Source of the DNA: Acinetobacter sp. WCHA45
GTDB lineage: Bacteria > Pseudomonadota > Gammaproteobacteria > Pseudomonadales > Moraxellaceae
Length of the DNA stretch: 64,000 nucleotides
Reading direction: 5' to 3'
NCBI RefSeq assembly: GCF_002165255.2
Contig: NZ_CP028561.1
Location: forward strand, 1,178,001 to 1,242,000
Both the position numbers and the translations under genes were made by a program. This document shows, piece by piece, positions 45,395 through 54,316 of this stretch (position 1 is the first letter of the stretch; each line of letters begins with the position of its first letter). A model generated the notes under the pieces. It saw only the letters and a list, made by a program, of their open reading frames with translations. It did not search any database and was not told where the DNA came from.

Positions 45395-46192
45395 ATGACA
45401 ATAGCTAAAATGAATGCCCGAGATTTAATCATTGATTTACTTTTAGGGCTACAAGGTCGTGAGATCTCGATTAAACAAATTATTATCGCAGCGAAGCTTT
45501 TTGAGATTAGCGAAAATAGTATTCGTGTCGCAGTAACCCGATTATCTAGTGATGGGGTGATTGAGGCGATTGAGCGGGGTATATATCAATTTACGGCTAA
45601 ATCACATGAATGGGCCGATGTGATGTTGAACCGTAAAAACGGAATTAAACAAACAAAACAATGGGATCACCAATACTTAGCTGTCTTTACGGGGGAATTA
45701 GGGCGGGTTGATCGTACAGCTTTAAAGCGCCGAGAACGCGCATTAAAGCACTTCGGTTTTAAAGAATTAGAACAAGGTATTTATATTCGCCCTGATAATT
45801 TAGCCATTTCTTTTAAAGAGGTATTTTTGGCATTACAAGCTTCTGGCTTAGAAAAAAGCGCCAAAATTTGCCAAATTAATCATTTCGACACCACAACATT
45901 AAATAAAATTCCGAAGCTTTGGCCCACTCAAACACTTAACCAAAACTATAAAAAATATAGTCAAATGATTCAAAAGTGGTTGGAGACAGTTGAGCAATTA
46001 AGTTTAGATATTGCTGCTAAAGAATCGCTATTGCTTGGTCGGCAGACCATTTCTTTGCTGATGAATGATCCATTATTGCCTGAGGATTTTGTTGATGTTC
46101 ATTTACGTGATCAATTTGCGTTAAGTGTTCAGCAATTGGATCAGACTGGACTGGAATTGTGGCAACGATTCTATGAAATTAGTTTAGTATAA
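45395..46192 (+). CDS. PaaX-like transcriptional regulator
   Basis: 265 residues. The N-terminal winged helix (~5-70: ISENSIRVAVTRLSSDGVIEAIERGIYQFT) and the following QWDHQYLAVFTGELGRVDRTALKRRERALKHFGFKELEQGIYIRP segment match the layout of PaaX, the phenylacetyl-CoA-responsive repressor. No paa catabolic genes are nearby. Instead a fatty-acid desaturase and a hot-dog thioesterase follow on the same strand, so it may respond to an acyl-CoA. The effector is inference. An ATG five codons later is an alternative start. Confidence 0.75.
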   Translation: MTIAKMNARDLIIDLLLGLQGREISIKQIIIAAKLFEISENSIRVAVTRLSSDGVIEAIERGIYQFTAKSHEWADVMLNRKNGIKQTKQWDHQYLAVFTGELGRVDRTALKRRERALKHFGFKELEQGIYIRPDNLAISFKEVFLALQASGLEKSAKICQINHFDTTTLNKIPKLWPTQTLNQNYKKYSQMIQKWLETVEQLSLDIAAKESLLLGRQTISLLMNDPLLPEDFVDVHLRDQFALSVQQLDQTGLELWQRFYEISLV

Positions 46193-46299
46193 ATATTACT
46201 GAAAAATTAATTTTAATGTATTGACAGAAATATTACTTAATCTAAAATAAAAAATATATTTATGTATCTATAGAAATAAAAAAATTGTAGGGTAGGGAT

Positions 46300-47283
46300 A
46301 TGAATACACGTACATCAATAAGTGATTTGTTCACAAGAGAAGAAATCACAGAATTGACAACAAAGTCAGATTTACACGGTAGTTGGGCTGTTTTATCAAC
46401 TTGGGCAGTCATTGGTGGAACCTTCGCTGCAGTTGCCAGTACATGGGAGTATTTACCTGTCTGGGGCAAATTACTGATGTGTATAGCTGCATTGGTAATA
46501 TTAGCGGGTCGTCAACTTGCACTTGCAATCATTATGCACGATGCTTCACACCAAAGCTTGTTTAAAACCAAATGGCTGAATGATATTGCCACTGATTGGC
46601 TTTGTGCTCGCCCAATCTGGAATGATTTAAAGAAATATCGTGCCCATCATTTACGCCATCACAGTAAAACTTCTACCGTAGAGGATCCTGATCTCTCTTT
46701 GGTAGAGGGTTTTCCAACTTCGAAGAAATCGTTAATGCGTAAGTTTTTACGTGATGTTTCTGGAATAACAGGATTAAAATTCGCACTTGGACGAGTGCTT
46801 ATGGATGTTGAGAAAATGGAGTGGACGGTATCTAACGACCGTCGTTGGATTTCTCAAGAGGGACGCCATTGGGTCGACTATCCAAAAGCATTTCTAAAAA
46901 ATAGTGGTGGTGCAATAGCAACAAATGCTGCTTTGTTTTCAATATTATGGGCAGCCGGTCATCCTAAATTGTATGCGCTTTGGATATTGGCATATTTAAC
47001 ACCATTTCCATTATTTTTACGTGTTCGTTCGATGGCAGAACATGCAGGTATGCCAACCAGTAATAGTGCATTAACCAATACACGGTCTACAAAAGCAGGT
47101 TATATTGCTCGTGCTTTAGTTGCACCTATCCATGTCAATTTCCATAAAGAACATCACTTAATGGCAACAGTTCCATATTTTAAGTTACCTAAAATGCACC
47201 AGATGTTATTAGAGCGTGGGCATGTTCCTGAGCCTCCTAGTTACTGGCAAGTCTTAAATGAACTTTCAGATCAAGCTGATTAA
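46300..47283 (+). CDS. Membrane fatty acid desaturase
   Basis: Di-iron membrane desaturase/hydroxylase of 327 residues. All three histidine boxes are present: HDASHQ (~87), HHLRHH (~116) and HKEHH near ~287. Hydrophobic segments lie at ~28-45, 53-75 and ~210-240. It would introduce a double bond in acyl chains or act on another lipid. AGGGTAGGG lies upstream of the ATG. It follows the PaaX-like regulator and precedes a thioesterase. Confidence 0.88.
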   Translation: MNTRTSISDLFTREEITELTTKSDLHGSWAVLSTWAVIGGTFAAVASTWEYLPVWGKLLMCIAALVILAGRQLALAIIMHDASHQSLFKTKWLNDIATDWLCARPIWNDLKKYRAHHLRHHSKTSTVEDPDLSLVEGFPTSKKSLMRKFLRDVSGITGLKFALGRVLMDVEKMEWTVSNDRRWISQEGRHWVDYPKAFLKNSGGAIATNAALFSILWAAGHPKLYALWILAYLTPFPLFLRVRSMAEHAGMPTSNSALTNTRSTKAGYIARALVAPIHVNFHKEHHLMATVPYFKLPKMHQMLLERGHVPEPPSYWQVLNELSDQAD

Positions 47284-47345
47284 ATGTTTGTTTATAGTTT
47301 TAGTCATAATTTAAAAATAATCTAAGTCATTTGGGATGTATTGTT

Positions 47346-47768
47346 ATGGCACTTAGTAAGCATGAAATTACTCGTTTTTTGGCACAGGAATTTCCTCAAG
47401 CACTCGAAAAAACTAGTATTGAAGAGATTAGCCCTAAAGGGGCACAGTTACTTTATAAAATCGATCAGAACGATTTACGTCCAGGTCAAACTGTATCAGG
47501 TCCAACCTTGATGTTGGTGGCTGATTTCGCGCTATATGTTGCGATTATGGGACATTTAGGTCTAATTGCTATGGCTGTTACAACCAACATGACCATTAAT
47601 TTTTTTCGTAAACCGAATGGAAATCAAAATATTAAAGCTGAATGTAAATTAATCAAAGTTGGTAAAACATTAGTTACAGGTGAAGTGTGGTTATATTCTT
47701 TGGATGATGAAGAACCAGTTGCGCATGTGATTGGAACATATGCGCTTCCACCACGAAAAGCTCAGTAA
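47346..47768 (+). CDS. PaaI-family hot-dog thioesterase
   Basis: 140 residues of the hot-dog fold: RPGQTVSGPTLMLVADFALYVAIM contains the catalytic aspartate in the central helix, and TNMTINFFRKP is the following strand. It probably hydrolyses an acyl-CoA. I choose the ATG MALSKHE with GGGA nine bases upstream over a TTG five codons earlier. It lies 62 bases after the desaturase and may be co-transcribed. Confidence 0.85.
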   Translation: MALSKHEITRFLAQEFPQALEKTSIEEISPKGAQLLYKIDQNDLRPGQTVSGPTLMLVADFALYVAIMGHLGLIAMAVTTNMTINFFRKPNGNQNIKAECKLIKVGKTLVTGEVWLYSLDDEEPVAHVIGTYALPPRKAQ

Positions 47769-47849
47769 TTATTTGACTAATTAGAATTGTTTAAAACGGT
47801 CTTGTTTAGAGAGTAATTGACTGTAAATTCCTAAGATTTGAAACTTGGA

Positions 47850-48353
47850 CAATGTGATGGTGCGATTATTAGTGGTTTGCGTGGTCGCCAATTCAATAAA
47901 TATGTAGCATCATTGGATGCAATTGGTGCATGAACAGACTTAAAAACAGCAATACTTGCCTATCAATGATTGTTGCTTATAAACCCTTTGAACTCTATAA
48001 AGGTTTGGGGGATAAAGGTGGAATCGTAAAATTTCCATTAACACAAATTTCAGCAAATTTTATTATTCCAAAGGATAAGTTTCCTGAAGGATTTGGGCAA
48101 AAGTCTCGTGAATGGGTAGCGGGTCAACTTGGTCGTACATTTAATATCATCGTAAAATATGAAAAAGAAATTTCTGAAAAATATTGGATGAACATTCCCC
48201 CGAAGAACAGCTTAATTATATGAAAATGATGCGCGAAGCTCGTATTTTTTTAACCAAAGCAGGTATTTATGATCCTAAAATGATGAACTTTCTGAAAAAA
48301 GTGCGTTGTAAGCAAAATCCAAATAGTTTTGAATACGCTCTGAATGATGAATA
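47850..48353 (+). pseudogene. Decayed gene(s) of unknown family
   Basis: About 500 bases coding in pieces across frames. Piece 1 (~47850-47933) reads CDGAIISGLRGRQFNKYVAS up to a TGA, after which the same frame continues TDLKTAILAYQ to another stop. Piece 2 (47930-48223, 97 codons) includes FIIPKDKFPEGFGQKSREWV. Piece 3 (~48186-48353) reads MKMMREARIFLTKAGIYD and ends at TAA before a terminator. The pieces abut with small overlaps, as expected of one gene broken by stops and a frameshift. I do not recognise the family. A small real gene for piece 2 or 3 cannot be excluded. Confidence 0.5.
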
Positions 48354-48373
48354 AAGCATCGTTTACAATTCTG

Positions 48374-48409
48374 AAAACCTCTTTATTCATTGTAATTAAG
48401 AGGTTTTTT
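48374..48409 (+). terminator. Terminator after the decayed locus
   Basis: AAAACCTCTT and AAGAGGTTTT pair across a 14-base loop and are followed by Ts. Confidence 0.7.
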
Positions 48410-48527
48410 ATTCATTCCAAAATGTTAAATTTTAAAAAACATAACAACATTTAAGTATGCGAAAGAGTAAGAACATGCTAAAACTAATTATGTTCAAATT
48501 TATTTGTTCTTACTATACTCGGCTAAT

Positions 48528-49304
48528 ATGACGCAATCGTTCGACTTCATACCTTTATCGCAAATTGAATCAAATCAAGAACATATTTTAGCGATTAAAC
48601 GTAATGATTTACTTCCTCTACTCAATGATCCACATCGTTTGAATCATTATGCAGATCATTTAGTTCAAGCTCAAAGTGTATTACTGAATGGTGTTGACCC
48701 TAGATTGAATCAGCAATTGAGTGAAGTGATTACCCAGATTATTCAGCAACTTTCAATTTCCAAAAAACATTTAGGTGGTCGTCGTTTTAACGCGTTGCAA
48801 AAATGGTTAGGTATAGATGTTGAATACGATGCTGGTCAAGTAAAGTTTGTCAAAGATCTTGAGCATTTAATCAATGAAGCAAATCATTTAAGTCAGCGCT
48901 TACAGATCGAAATCCAAAAATCGCAATCACGACTACAGCAAGCTTTAGGTTTGAGAGAACAGATGGCCGCTTATATCCGCGCCGCTGATGAATTTTTAAT
49001 AGAATATCCTCAATTTACTCAACAGCAAAAGCTTGACCATTTTGTTGAACGGCTCTCAAAAAAAATAAACACCTTACACACCTTACAAACGAGTAATGAT
49101 ATTGCGATGAAACAAATGCAGTTATCACAAGAGTTATCTTTTGGCTTGCTAGATCGATTTAAAGAAGCACAACAGGTTTTGATTCCTGCATGGCAATATC
49201 ACGTTAAACAAAGTACAGCATCGACTTCAACAAATACACTTGATCAGCTTGATAAAAGTCGAGAAGATTTAATTAGAAATTTGAAAAAATCATTACAGAA
49301 ATAA
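48528..49304 (+). CDS. Coiled-coil partner protein of the TelA operon
   Basis: 258 residues, almost entirely helical. Its order of segments (KKHLGGRRFNALQKWLGID, then long coiled coils, then LLDRFKEAQQVLIPAWQYHV) parallels TelA itself, so it looks like a shortened TelA paralogue. It lies 12 bases before telA and begins the three-gene unit. I choose ATG MTQSFDF; an upstream alternative adds eight residues without support. Function unknown, probably in envelope or anion stress with TelA. Confidence 0.7.
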   Translation: MTQSFDFIPLSQIESNQEHILAIKRNDLLPLLNDPHRLNHYADHLVQAQSVLLNGVDPRLNQQLSEVITQIIQQLSISKKHLGGRRFNALQKWLGIDVEYDAGQVKFVKDLEHLINEANHLSQRLQIEIQKSQSRLQQALGLREQMAAYIRAADEFLIEYPQFTQQQKLDHFVERLSKKINTLHTLQTSNDIAMKQMQLSQELSFGLLDRFKEAQQVLIPAWQYHVKQSTASTSTNTLDQLDKSREDLIRNLKKSLQK

Positions 49305-49316
49305 GAGGGAAAAAAG

Positions 49317-50441
49317 ATGTCAGATTCAGAACTTAGCAAATTATCTCATGAGCTTGAAGTAAAGCCTGAGCAACGTTTTGAACAGTTGAATTTAAAAGAT
49401 TTAGGATTGCAACCACATGATCTTGCAGAAGTAATGGATGCACATAAAGAATTGGCAGATATCAGTACCACAGTGGTAGCTGAATATGGCAAAAATATTG
49501 CCAGTAAAACTTCAACTTATACTGATGAACTGTTAAATCTGGTTCAGAATAAAGATTTGGATACGACTGGACAAAAACTTAATGAGGTCGTGCAAGTCGC
49601 ACAGCAATTGAATACTTCAAGTATTTTGAATAAATCAAAAAGCTCTGGGTTTTTTGGCGGTTTACTGAGTAAGTTTAAAAATGCTAAACAAAATTTTGAT
49701 CAGCATTTTAATACCACCAAAGAGCAGATTGATGTATTGCTTAAAGAAATTGAAAGTTCTCAATCAGGGTTGAAAGCTCGGGTTGGAACCTTAGATAAAA
49801 TGTTTGATGCGGTACAGGATGAATATAAACAGCTTGGAGTTTATATTGCTGCAGGGCAATTAAAACAGCAGGATATTCAGCAACAGATCTCAATTCTCAC
49901 ATCAAAAGAGCAGGATCAACAAACGACGCAACAGATTTATGATCTTAATCATTTGGCGAATAATCTTGAAAAAAGAGTCAGTGATTTGCAGGTTTTACAA
50001 CAATCTGCAATGCAGACTCTGCCGATGATTCGGATCATCCAGTCGAATAATTTAATGTTGGTAGATAAGTTCTATGCCATTAAGAACATTACGCTACCTG
50101 CATGGAAAAATCAGATTAGTTTGGCGATTTCATTACAAGAGCAAAAGAATAGTGTCCAGTTAGCAAAAGCGATTGATGACACAACGAATGAATTATTACG
50201 CCGTAATGCTGAATTATTGCATCAAAACTCAGTCGATACTGCGAAAGCGAATCAACGTTCAGTGATTGATGTAGAAACACTTGAACATGTACAAAACACC
50301 CTCATTAAAACAGTAAATGATGTGATTCAGATCCAGAAAGAAGGGATGCAAAAGCGTGCGGAAGCGACAACACGTTTACGTGCTTTGCAAGAGAACTTAA
50401 ATCATTTAGTGCTTGAGCATAGCCAGCCACCTAAATCTTGA
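49317..50441 (+). CDS. telA: TelA-family toxic anion resistance protein
   Basis: 374 residues of the TelA/KlaA family, linked to tellurite and other toxic-anion or envelope-drug resistance. The mostly helical protein has the family core GLKARVGTLDKMFDAVQDEYKQLGVYIAAG (~155-184) and LPMIRIIQSNNLMLVDKFYAI (~240-260), ending LPAWKNQISLAI. AGAGGG lies upstream. The following gene of this unit is split by an insertion sequence, so the operon is partly broken in this strain. Confidence 0.85.
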   Translation: MSDSELSKLSHELEVKPEQRFEQLNLKDLGLQPHDLAEVMDAHKELADISTTVVAEYGKNIASKTSTYTDELLNLVQNKDLDTTGQKLNEVVQVAQQLNTSSILNKSKSSGFFGGLLSKFKNAKQNFDQHFNTTKEQIDVLLKEIESSQSGLKARVGTLDKMFDAVQDEYKQLGVYIAAGQLKQQDIQQQISILTSKEQDQQTTQQIYDLNHLANNLEKRVSDLQVLQQSAMQTLPMIRIIQSNNLMLVDKFYAIKNITLPAWKNQISLAISLQEQKNSVQLAKAIDDTTNELLRRNAELLHQNSVDTAKANQRSVIDVETLEHVQNTLIKTVNDVIQIQKEGMQKRAEATTRLRALQENLNHLVLEHSQPPKS

Positions 50442-50524
50442 TATTGTTAATTTTTGAAGGAAAAATCATTGTCACCCATAAACGATTTTAGTGTACAACC
50501 GATTGACCAACGTTTAGATGCATT

Positions 50525-50533
50525 AAAAAAACG
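50525..50533. repeat. Target site duplication, left copy
   Basis: AAAAAAACG directly before the left end of the IS; identical to the nine bases at 51713-51721. Confidence 0.95.
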
Positions 50534-50551
50534 CTCTGTACACGACAAATT

Positions 50552-51088
50552 TCATAGGGCCCTTGTCCTATCAGGCTTTTTCTTTCTTAAAATTGCGAGC
50601 ACTTTCTTAAATTCTTCTTTTTTTCCAAAACCAATCAAACGTAGAATAGCCATTTGAACATAGTCCAAACCGTAGCGAAATAAACTTACTGAAAGTCGTC
50701 CATGCTTCTTTATTTTTATCGCTTTTTTTCGATCATGTTGCCATTCACCTGTTAAATAGCACCAACAGAAACCGATAGCTAGCACTGCTATCAATTTCTT
50801 GACTCGTCCAGGGTCTGTTAAACGAGTATTTTCAAGATTGAATCCACGTCCTTTGAGACAACTAAATAAGGTTTCGATTTCCCAGCGTAATGCATAATCA
50901 CGAATAGCAGAAGCATTAAACATAGGAGAAACAACAAGTAAAAGTTCCCCATCTTCTAATCGTAGCGCACTAATATACAGTTTCACTCGACCAACCCAAA
51001 TACGTCGTTTACGACATTCAGTTTGACCAACTTGAAGATGACGAAATAAATCACTAATTTTATGATTCCTGGCTAAGTGATTGGTCAC
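50552..51088 (-). CDS. IS4-family transposase, C-terminal frame
   Basis: 178 residues with the C-terminal part of the DDE transposase, including the YALRWEIETLFSCLKGRGFNLE segment that carries the catalytic glutamate (YREK-like region of IS4). It overlaps the N-terminal frame by four bases and lies in the -1 frame relative to it. It could start from its own GTG, but is most likely made by frameshifting from the upstream frame. Confidence 0.88.
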   Translation of the reverse strand: MTNHLARNHKISDLFRHLQVGQTECRKRRIWVGRVKLYISALRLEDGELLLVVSPMFNASAIRDYALRWEIETLFSCLKGRGFNLENTRLTDPGRVKKLIAVLAIGFCWCYLTGEWQHDRKKAIKIKKHGRLSVSLFRYGLDYVQMAILRLIGFGKKEEFKKVLAILRKKKPDRTRAL

Positions 51089-51645
51089 AATAAAGTTTTT
51101 TTAACACGTATACAGAAGTTGATGTCATTTTCAATTAACCATGTAAACCATTTCTCACCGATAAATTCTCTGTCTGCGAACACATTCACAATACGGTCTT
51201 TACCAAAAATAGAGATAAAGCGTTGAATCAAAGCAATACGCTCTTTTGTATCTGAATTTCCACGTTTATTGAGCAATGTCCAAACAATAGGTATCGCTAT
51301 TCCACGATAGACGATGGCTAACATCAAGATATTGATATCTCGTTTTCCCCATTTCCAGTTGGTTCTATCCAAAGTTAATTGGACTTTATCGAATGAAAAT
51401 ATATTGAAAATTAACTGAGAAATTTGACGATAATCAAAATACTGACCTGCAAAGAAGCGTTGTATACGTCGATAAAATGATTGTGGTAAGCACTTGATGG
51501 GTAAGGCTTTAGATGCAGAAGAAAGATTACATGTCTGTTTTACAATTAATGCAATCATAATCAGTGTAAAACATTTTACATGTGACTTGTTCCACTTTAG
51601 ATATTTGTTTAAGATGAGATGTAACTCATTGAAATGTGTCATCAT
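51085..51645 (-). CDS. IS4-family transposase, N-terminal frame
   Basis: 186 residues containing the first two catalytic aspartates: LTLDRTNWKWG and NVFADREFIGE. The frame ends RVKKTLL just after a run of seven A followed by C (51095-51102). Slipping back one base there gives KKNFIVTNH and joins the second frame. This two-frame arrangement is the one described for ISAba1, so it is likely programmed rather than a mutation. Confidence 0.88.
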   Translation of the reverse strand: MMTHFNELHLILNKYLKWNKSHVKCFTLIMIALIVKQTCNLSSASKALPIKCLPQSFYRRIQRFFAGQYFDYRQISQLIFNIFSFDKVQLTLDRTNWKWGKRDINILMLAIVYRGIAIPIVWTLLNKRGNSDTKERIALIQRFISIFGKDRIVNVFADREFIGEKWFTWLIENDINFCIRVKKTLL

Positions 51646-51653
51646 ATTCGTCG

Positions 51654-51681
51654 TCAGAAAACAAGTATTATGCCATTATTT
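51654..51681 (+). promoter_or_regulatory. Outward promoter of the IS, reading into the 3' part of the split gene
   Basis: TCAGAA and TTATTT are separated by 16 bases at the transposase 5' end, reading away from the transposase. The published ISAba1 outward promoter has TTAGAA and TTATTT with the same spacing. An ATG in frame with the split gene follows at 51684. Confidence 0.65.
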
Positions 51682-51712
51682 CAATGAGTTATCTTTTTTG
51701 TCGTGTACAAAG

Positions 51713-51721
51713 AAAAAAACG
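51713..51721. repeat. Target site duplication, right copy
   Basis: AAAAAAACG directly after the right end of the IS; identical to the nine bases before the left end. Confidence 0.95.
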
Positions 51722-52619
51722 TCAACGTCATTTAATGATCTGGTTCGTTTTAGCCTGTACATTGGTCGTTATTACAGTTGCATCGTTATTTTTGCAAAAA
51801 GAATTTATCTATCGGTTCTTTGATCTTTCCACGCATGTTCAGGCATTAGATTTGCCTTATCATGTTCAAGAATTGGTGCCATTTAAACAACCAGTCGATT
51901 ATTTTTTTAATTTATTATCATGGTTTGGTTGGTTGTTTCTAAAAATTTTGGTTTCGTTTATTGGGGCATTTTTACTGCTCAGTTGGATGAAGAAATTTAA
52001 GTTTTTTCAACAACGTTTCCAAGCATGGACACAGCGTATTCTGGCTTGGATTATTGCCTTTATTTTGCTTTGGTCCAGTCTGAGCTACATTCAATACGAT
52101 TGGAAAGATGAAACCAAACAGGCTTATCAACAATGGATGAGCTATCAAAATAATATTGTTGAAAGTCAAATTGCTCAAGATTTACAGCAGGCCAACATTT
52201 CATCGACTGAAAAAGCCTATGTGTTGGCACAAGTAGCTTTATTGCATCAGCCTATCGATCGTAAAACTGCCAATGTCTACGTGAATCAATTGATTGTCGC
52301 TGAGAAGAATAACCCGATTCAGTTTAAACAATATGATTTTAAGCCTGAACAGTTATGGGTTATGCAGCAGCAGCTCTACGGTAAGAGTATCACCTCAATT
52401 ACTCAGCCCTTAGATCTGCGTGCACAACAAGCCGAACGTATTTCTCAGATTGTGAATGTAATTTTATGGGGCTTGATTGTGTTGGTTGTTGCTTTAAGCA
52501 CTATTTTGTATGTACTCGCTAAGCAATTGAAAAATCGCCATATGCGCATTAATCAAAAGCTTGATGTCTCTTAAATCTTAATTCGGTTTATCCGATTAAA
52601 TTTATAAAAACATACTGTT

Positions 52620-52647
52620 TTACCTATTTATTAGTTTTGCGTACTAT
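52620..52647 (+). promoter_or_regulatory. Possible ahpF promoter
   Basis: TTACCT and TACTAT separated by 16 bases, about 55 bases upstream of the ahpF ATG. A peroxide regulator (OxyR) site would be expected near here but I cannot recognise one. Confidence 0.3.
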
Positions 52648-52701
52648 AGCTTCATCGAATGAATTTAGCTGACTTGAACTGCTTAGAATTTGGAGAAATA
52701 C

Positions 52702-54267
52702 ATGTTAGATCAAAATATTAAAACTCAATTAAAAGCTTACTTAGAACGTTTAGAAAGTCCAATCGAGTTAGTTGCGGCTTTAGATGAATCAGACAAAGCT
52801 GCAAAAATCAAAGAACTCGTGACTGAAATTGCAGAACTTTCTGACCAAGTTACGGCGCGTTTTGACGGTTCAAACGCTCGCCGTCCGAGTTTCGGTGTAG
52901 CTAAAGCAGGTGAACAACCACGTGTGTTCTTTGCTGGTTTACCGATGGGACATGAGTTTACCTCTTTGATCTTGGCTTTATTACAAGTATCAGGTTACGC
53001 GCCTAAAGTCTCTGATGAAGTCTTGAACCAGATCAAAGGCTTAAATTTAAAAGCAAACTTTGATGTGTTTGTTTCATTGAGCTGCCATAACTGTCCAGAT
53101 GTGGTTCAAGCACTCAACTTGATTGCAATCTATAACCCGAATGCAACGGCGACCATGATTGATGGTGGTTTCTTCCAAGAAGAAGTTGAAGAACGCAAAA
53201 TCTTAGCTGTACCGATGGTGTTTCAAGACAATGAACATATTGGACAAGGTCGTATGACTTTGGAAGAAATCGTGGCGAAGCTAGATACCAACTCAGCTGA
53301 AAAAGATGCCGCAGCACTCAATGCCAAAGATGCTTTTGATGTATTGGTGATTGGTGGTGGTCCTGCAGGTGGTACAGCAGCGATTTATGCAGCACGTAAA
53401 GGGATCAAAACAGGTATCGTGGCTGAACGCTTTGGTGGTCAGGTCATGGATACTATGGACATTAAGAACTTCACCACGGTTCAAAAAACTGTAGGTCCGA
53501 AGTTTGCTCAAGATATGGAAGCCCATGTACGTGAGTACGGTGTGGATATCATGAATTTGCAACGTGTCAGCAAGATCACAGGTGCAGATCAAACAGCCAA
53601 TGGTCTGGTTGAAGTTGAATTGGAAAATGGAGCTAAGCTTGAATCGAAAACCATTATTCTTTCAACAGGCGCACGTTGGAGAGAAATGAATGTACCGGGT
53701 GAAGCAGAATACCGTACCCGTGGTGTGGCGTACTGCCCACACTGTGATGGCCCATTATTCAAAGGCAAACGTGTTGCGGTGATTGGTGGCGGTAACTCGG
53801 GTGTAGAAGCAGCGATTGACCTTGCAGGAATTGTGGAGCATGTGACGTTGGTTGAGTTTGATACCAAGCTTCGTGCAGATCAAGTGTTGCAAGACAAATT
53901 AAACAACTTGCCAAATACCACTGTGATTTTGAATGCGCTCAGTACTGAAGTGGTCGGAGATGGTGCTCAAGTGACGGCATTGAAATACAAAGATCGTGCG
54001 ACTGATGTTGAACATACAGTTGAGCTTGCAGGAATCTTTGTGCAGATTGGTTTATTACCAAACACAGATTTCTTGAAGAACAGTGCGGTTGAACTCAGCA
54101 ATCGTGGTGAGATTGTGATCAATGATCGTAATGAAACCAATGTCAAAGGTGTATTTGCTGCGGGTGACTGTACCACCGTGCCTTACAAGCAAATCATCAT
54201 CGCGACAGGTGAAGGTGCCAAAGCGTCTCTATCCGCTTTTGATTATATGATTCGCTCTGATGTGTAA
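52702..54267 (+). CDS. ahpF: Alkyl hydroperoxide reductase subunit F
   Basis: NADH-dependent flavoprotein that reduces the peroxidase AhpC. About 521 residues: an N-terminal tandem thioredoxin-like domain with the disulfide C128-x-x-C131 (SCHNCPD), a linker, an FAD domain ([19 protein letters not shown]), the redox pair C345-x-x-C348 (CPHCDG), an NAD domain ([15 protein letters not shown]) and the closing [13 protein letters not shown] upstream supports the ATG MLDQNI. ahpC is not adjacent, so the two subunits are encoded apart. Confidence 0.96.
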   Translation: MLDQNIKTQLKAYLERLESPIELVAALDESDKAAKIKELVTEIAELSDQVTARFDGSNARRPSFGVAKAGEQPRVFFAGLPMGHEFTSLILALLQVSGYAPKVSDEVLNQIKGLNLKANFDVFVSLSCHNCPDVVQALNLIAIYNPNATATMIDGGFFQEEVEERKILAVPMVFQDNEHIGQGRMTLEEIVAKLDTNSAEKDAAALNAKDAFDVLVIGGGPAGGTAAIYAARKGIKTGIVAERFGGQVMDTMDIKNFTTVQKTVGPKFAQDMEAHVREYGVDIMNLQRVSKITGADQTANGLVEVELENGAKLESKTIILSTGARWREMNVPGEAEYRTRGVAYCPHCDGPLFKGKRVAVIGGGNSGVEAAIDLAGIVEHVTLVEFDTKLRADQVLQDKLNNLPNTTVILNALSTEVVGDGAQVTALKYKDRATDVEHTVELAGIFVQIGLLPNTDFLKNSAVELSNRGEIVINDRNETNVKGVFAAGDCTTVPYKQIIIATGEGAKASLSAFDYMIRSDV

Positions 54268-54278
54268 ATGATTTGATT

Positions 54279-54309
54279 AAAAAAGCCCCAATTGTTTGGG
54301 GCTTTTTTT
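54279..54309. terminator. Bidirectional terminator between ahpF and the lipase-like gene
   Basis: AAAGCCCCAA and TTGGGGCTTT form a 10-bp stem with a TTGT loop, flanked by A and T runs. Confidence 0.92.
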
Positions 54310-54316
54310 ATTGTGC

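Larger units (their letters stand above)
50534..51712 (-). mobile_element. ISAba1-like insertion sequence (IS4 family), complete
   Basis: 1179 bases bounded by imperfect 16-bp terminal inverted repeats (CTCTGTACACGACAAA at the left, CTTTGTACACGACAAA at the right on the opposite strand; 15 of 16 match) and flanked by a 9-bp direct repeat. Two overlapping transposase frames are on the minus strand. Size, ends, duplication length and protein sequence all fit ISAba1 or a very close relative. Exact naming needs a database comparison. Confidence 0.93.
50469..52574 (+). pseudogene. Membrane protein gene of the TelA operon, split by an ISAba1-like element
   Basis: The gene starts at TTG 50469 (AAGG about eight bases upstream) and runs 65 bases to the insertion. 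It resumes at 51722 after the element and one copy of the 9-bp duplication, and ends at 52574. Joining the parts gives 918 bases, exactly 306 codons including stop, with DALKKRQRHLMIW across the join. The 305-residue product has three or four membrane helices (~29-48, ~90-115, ~125-150, ~270-292). The 3' part can still be read from an in-frame ATG inside the element (51684), giving a protein with 12 foreign N-terminal residues. Function unknown. Confidence 0.9.

Noticed and set aside
50454..50657. 67-codon frame starting before the IS and ending inside it
   Set aside because: Its first part is the true start of the split membrane protein; the rest is read into the IS by chance.
51494..51823. 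109-codon plus-strand frame across the IS end
   Set aside because: Antisense to the transposase and out of frame with the interrupted gene; also mirrored in IS copy 2.
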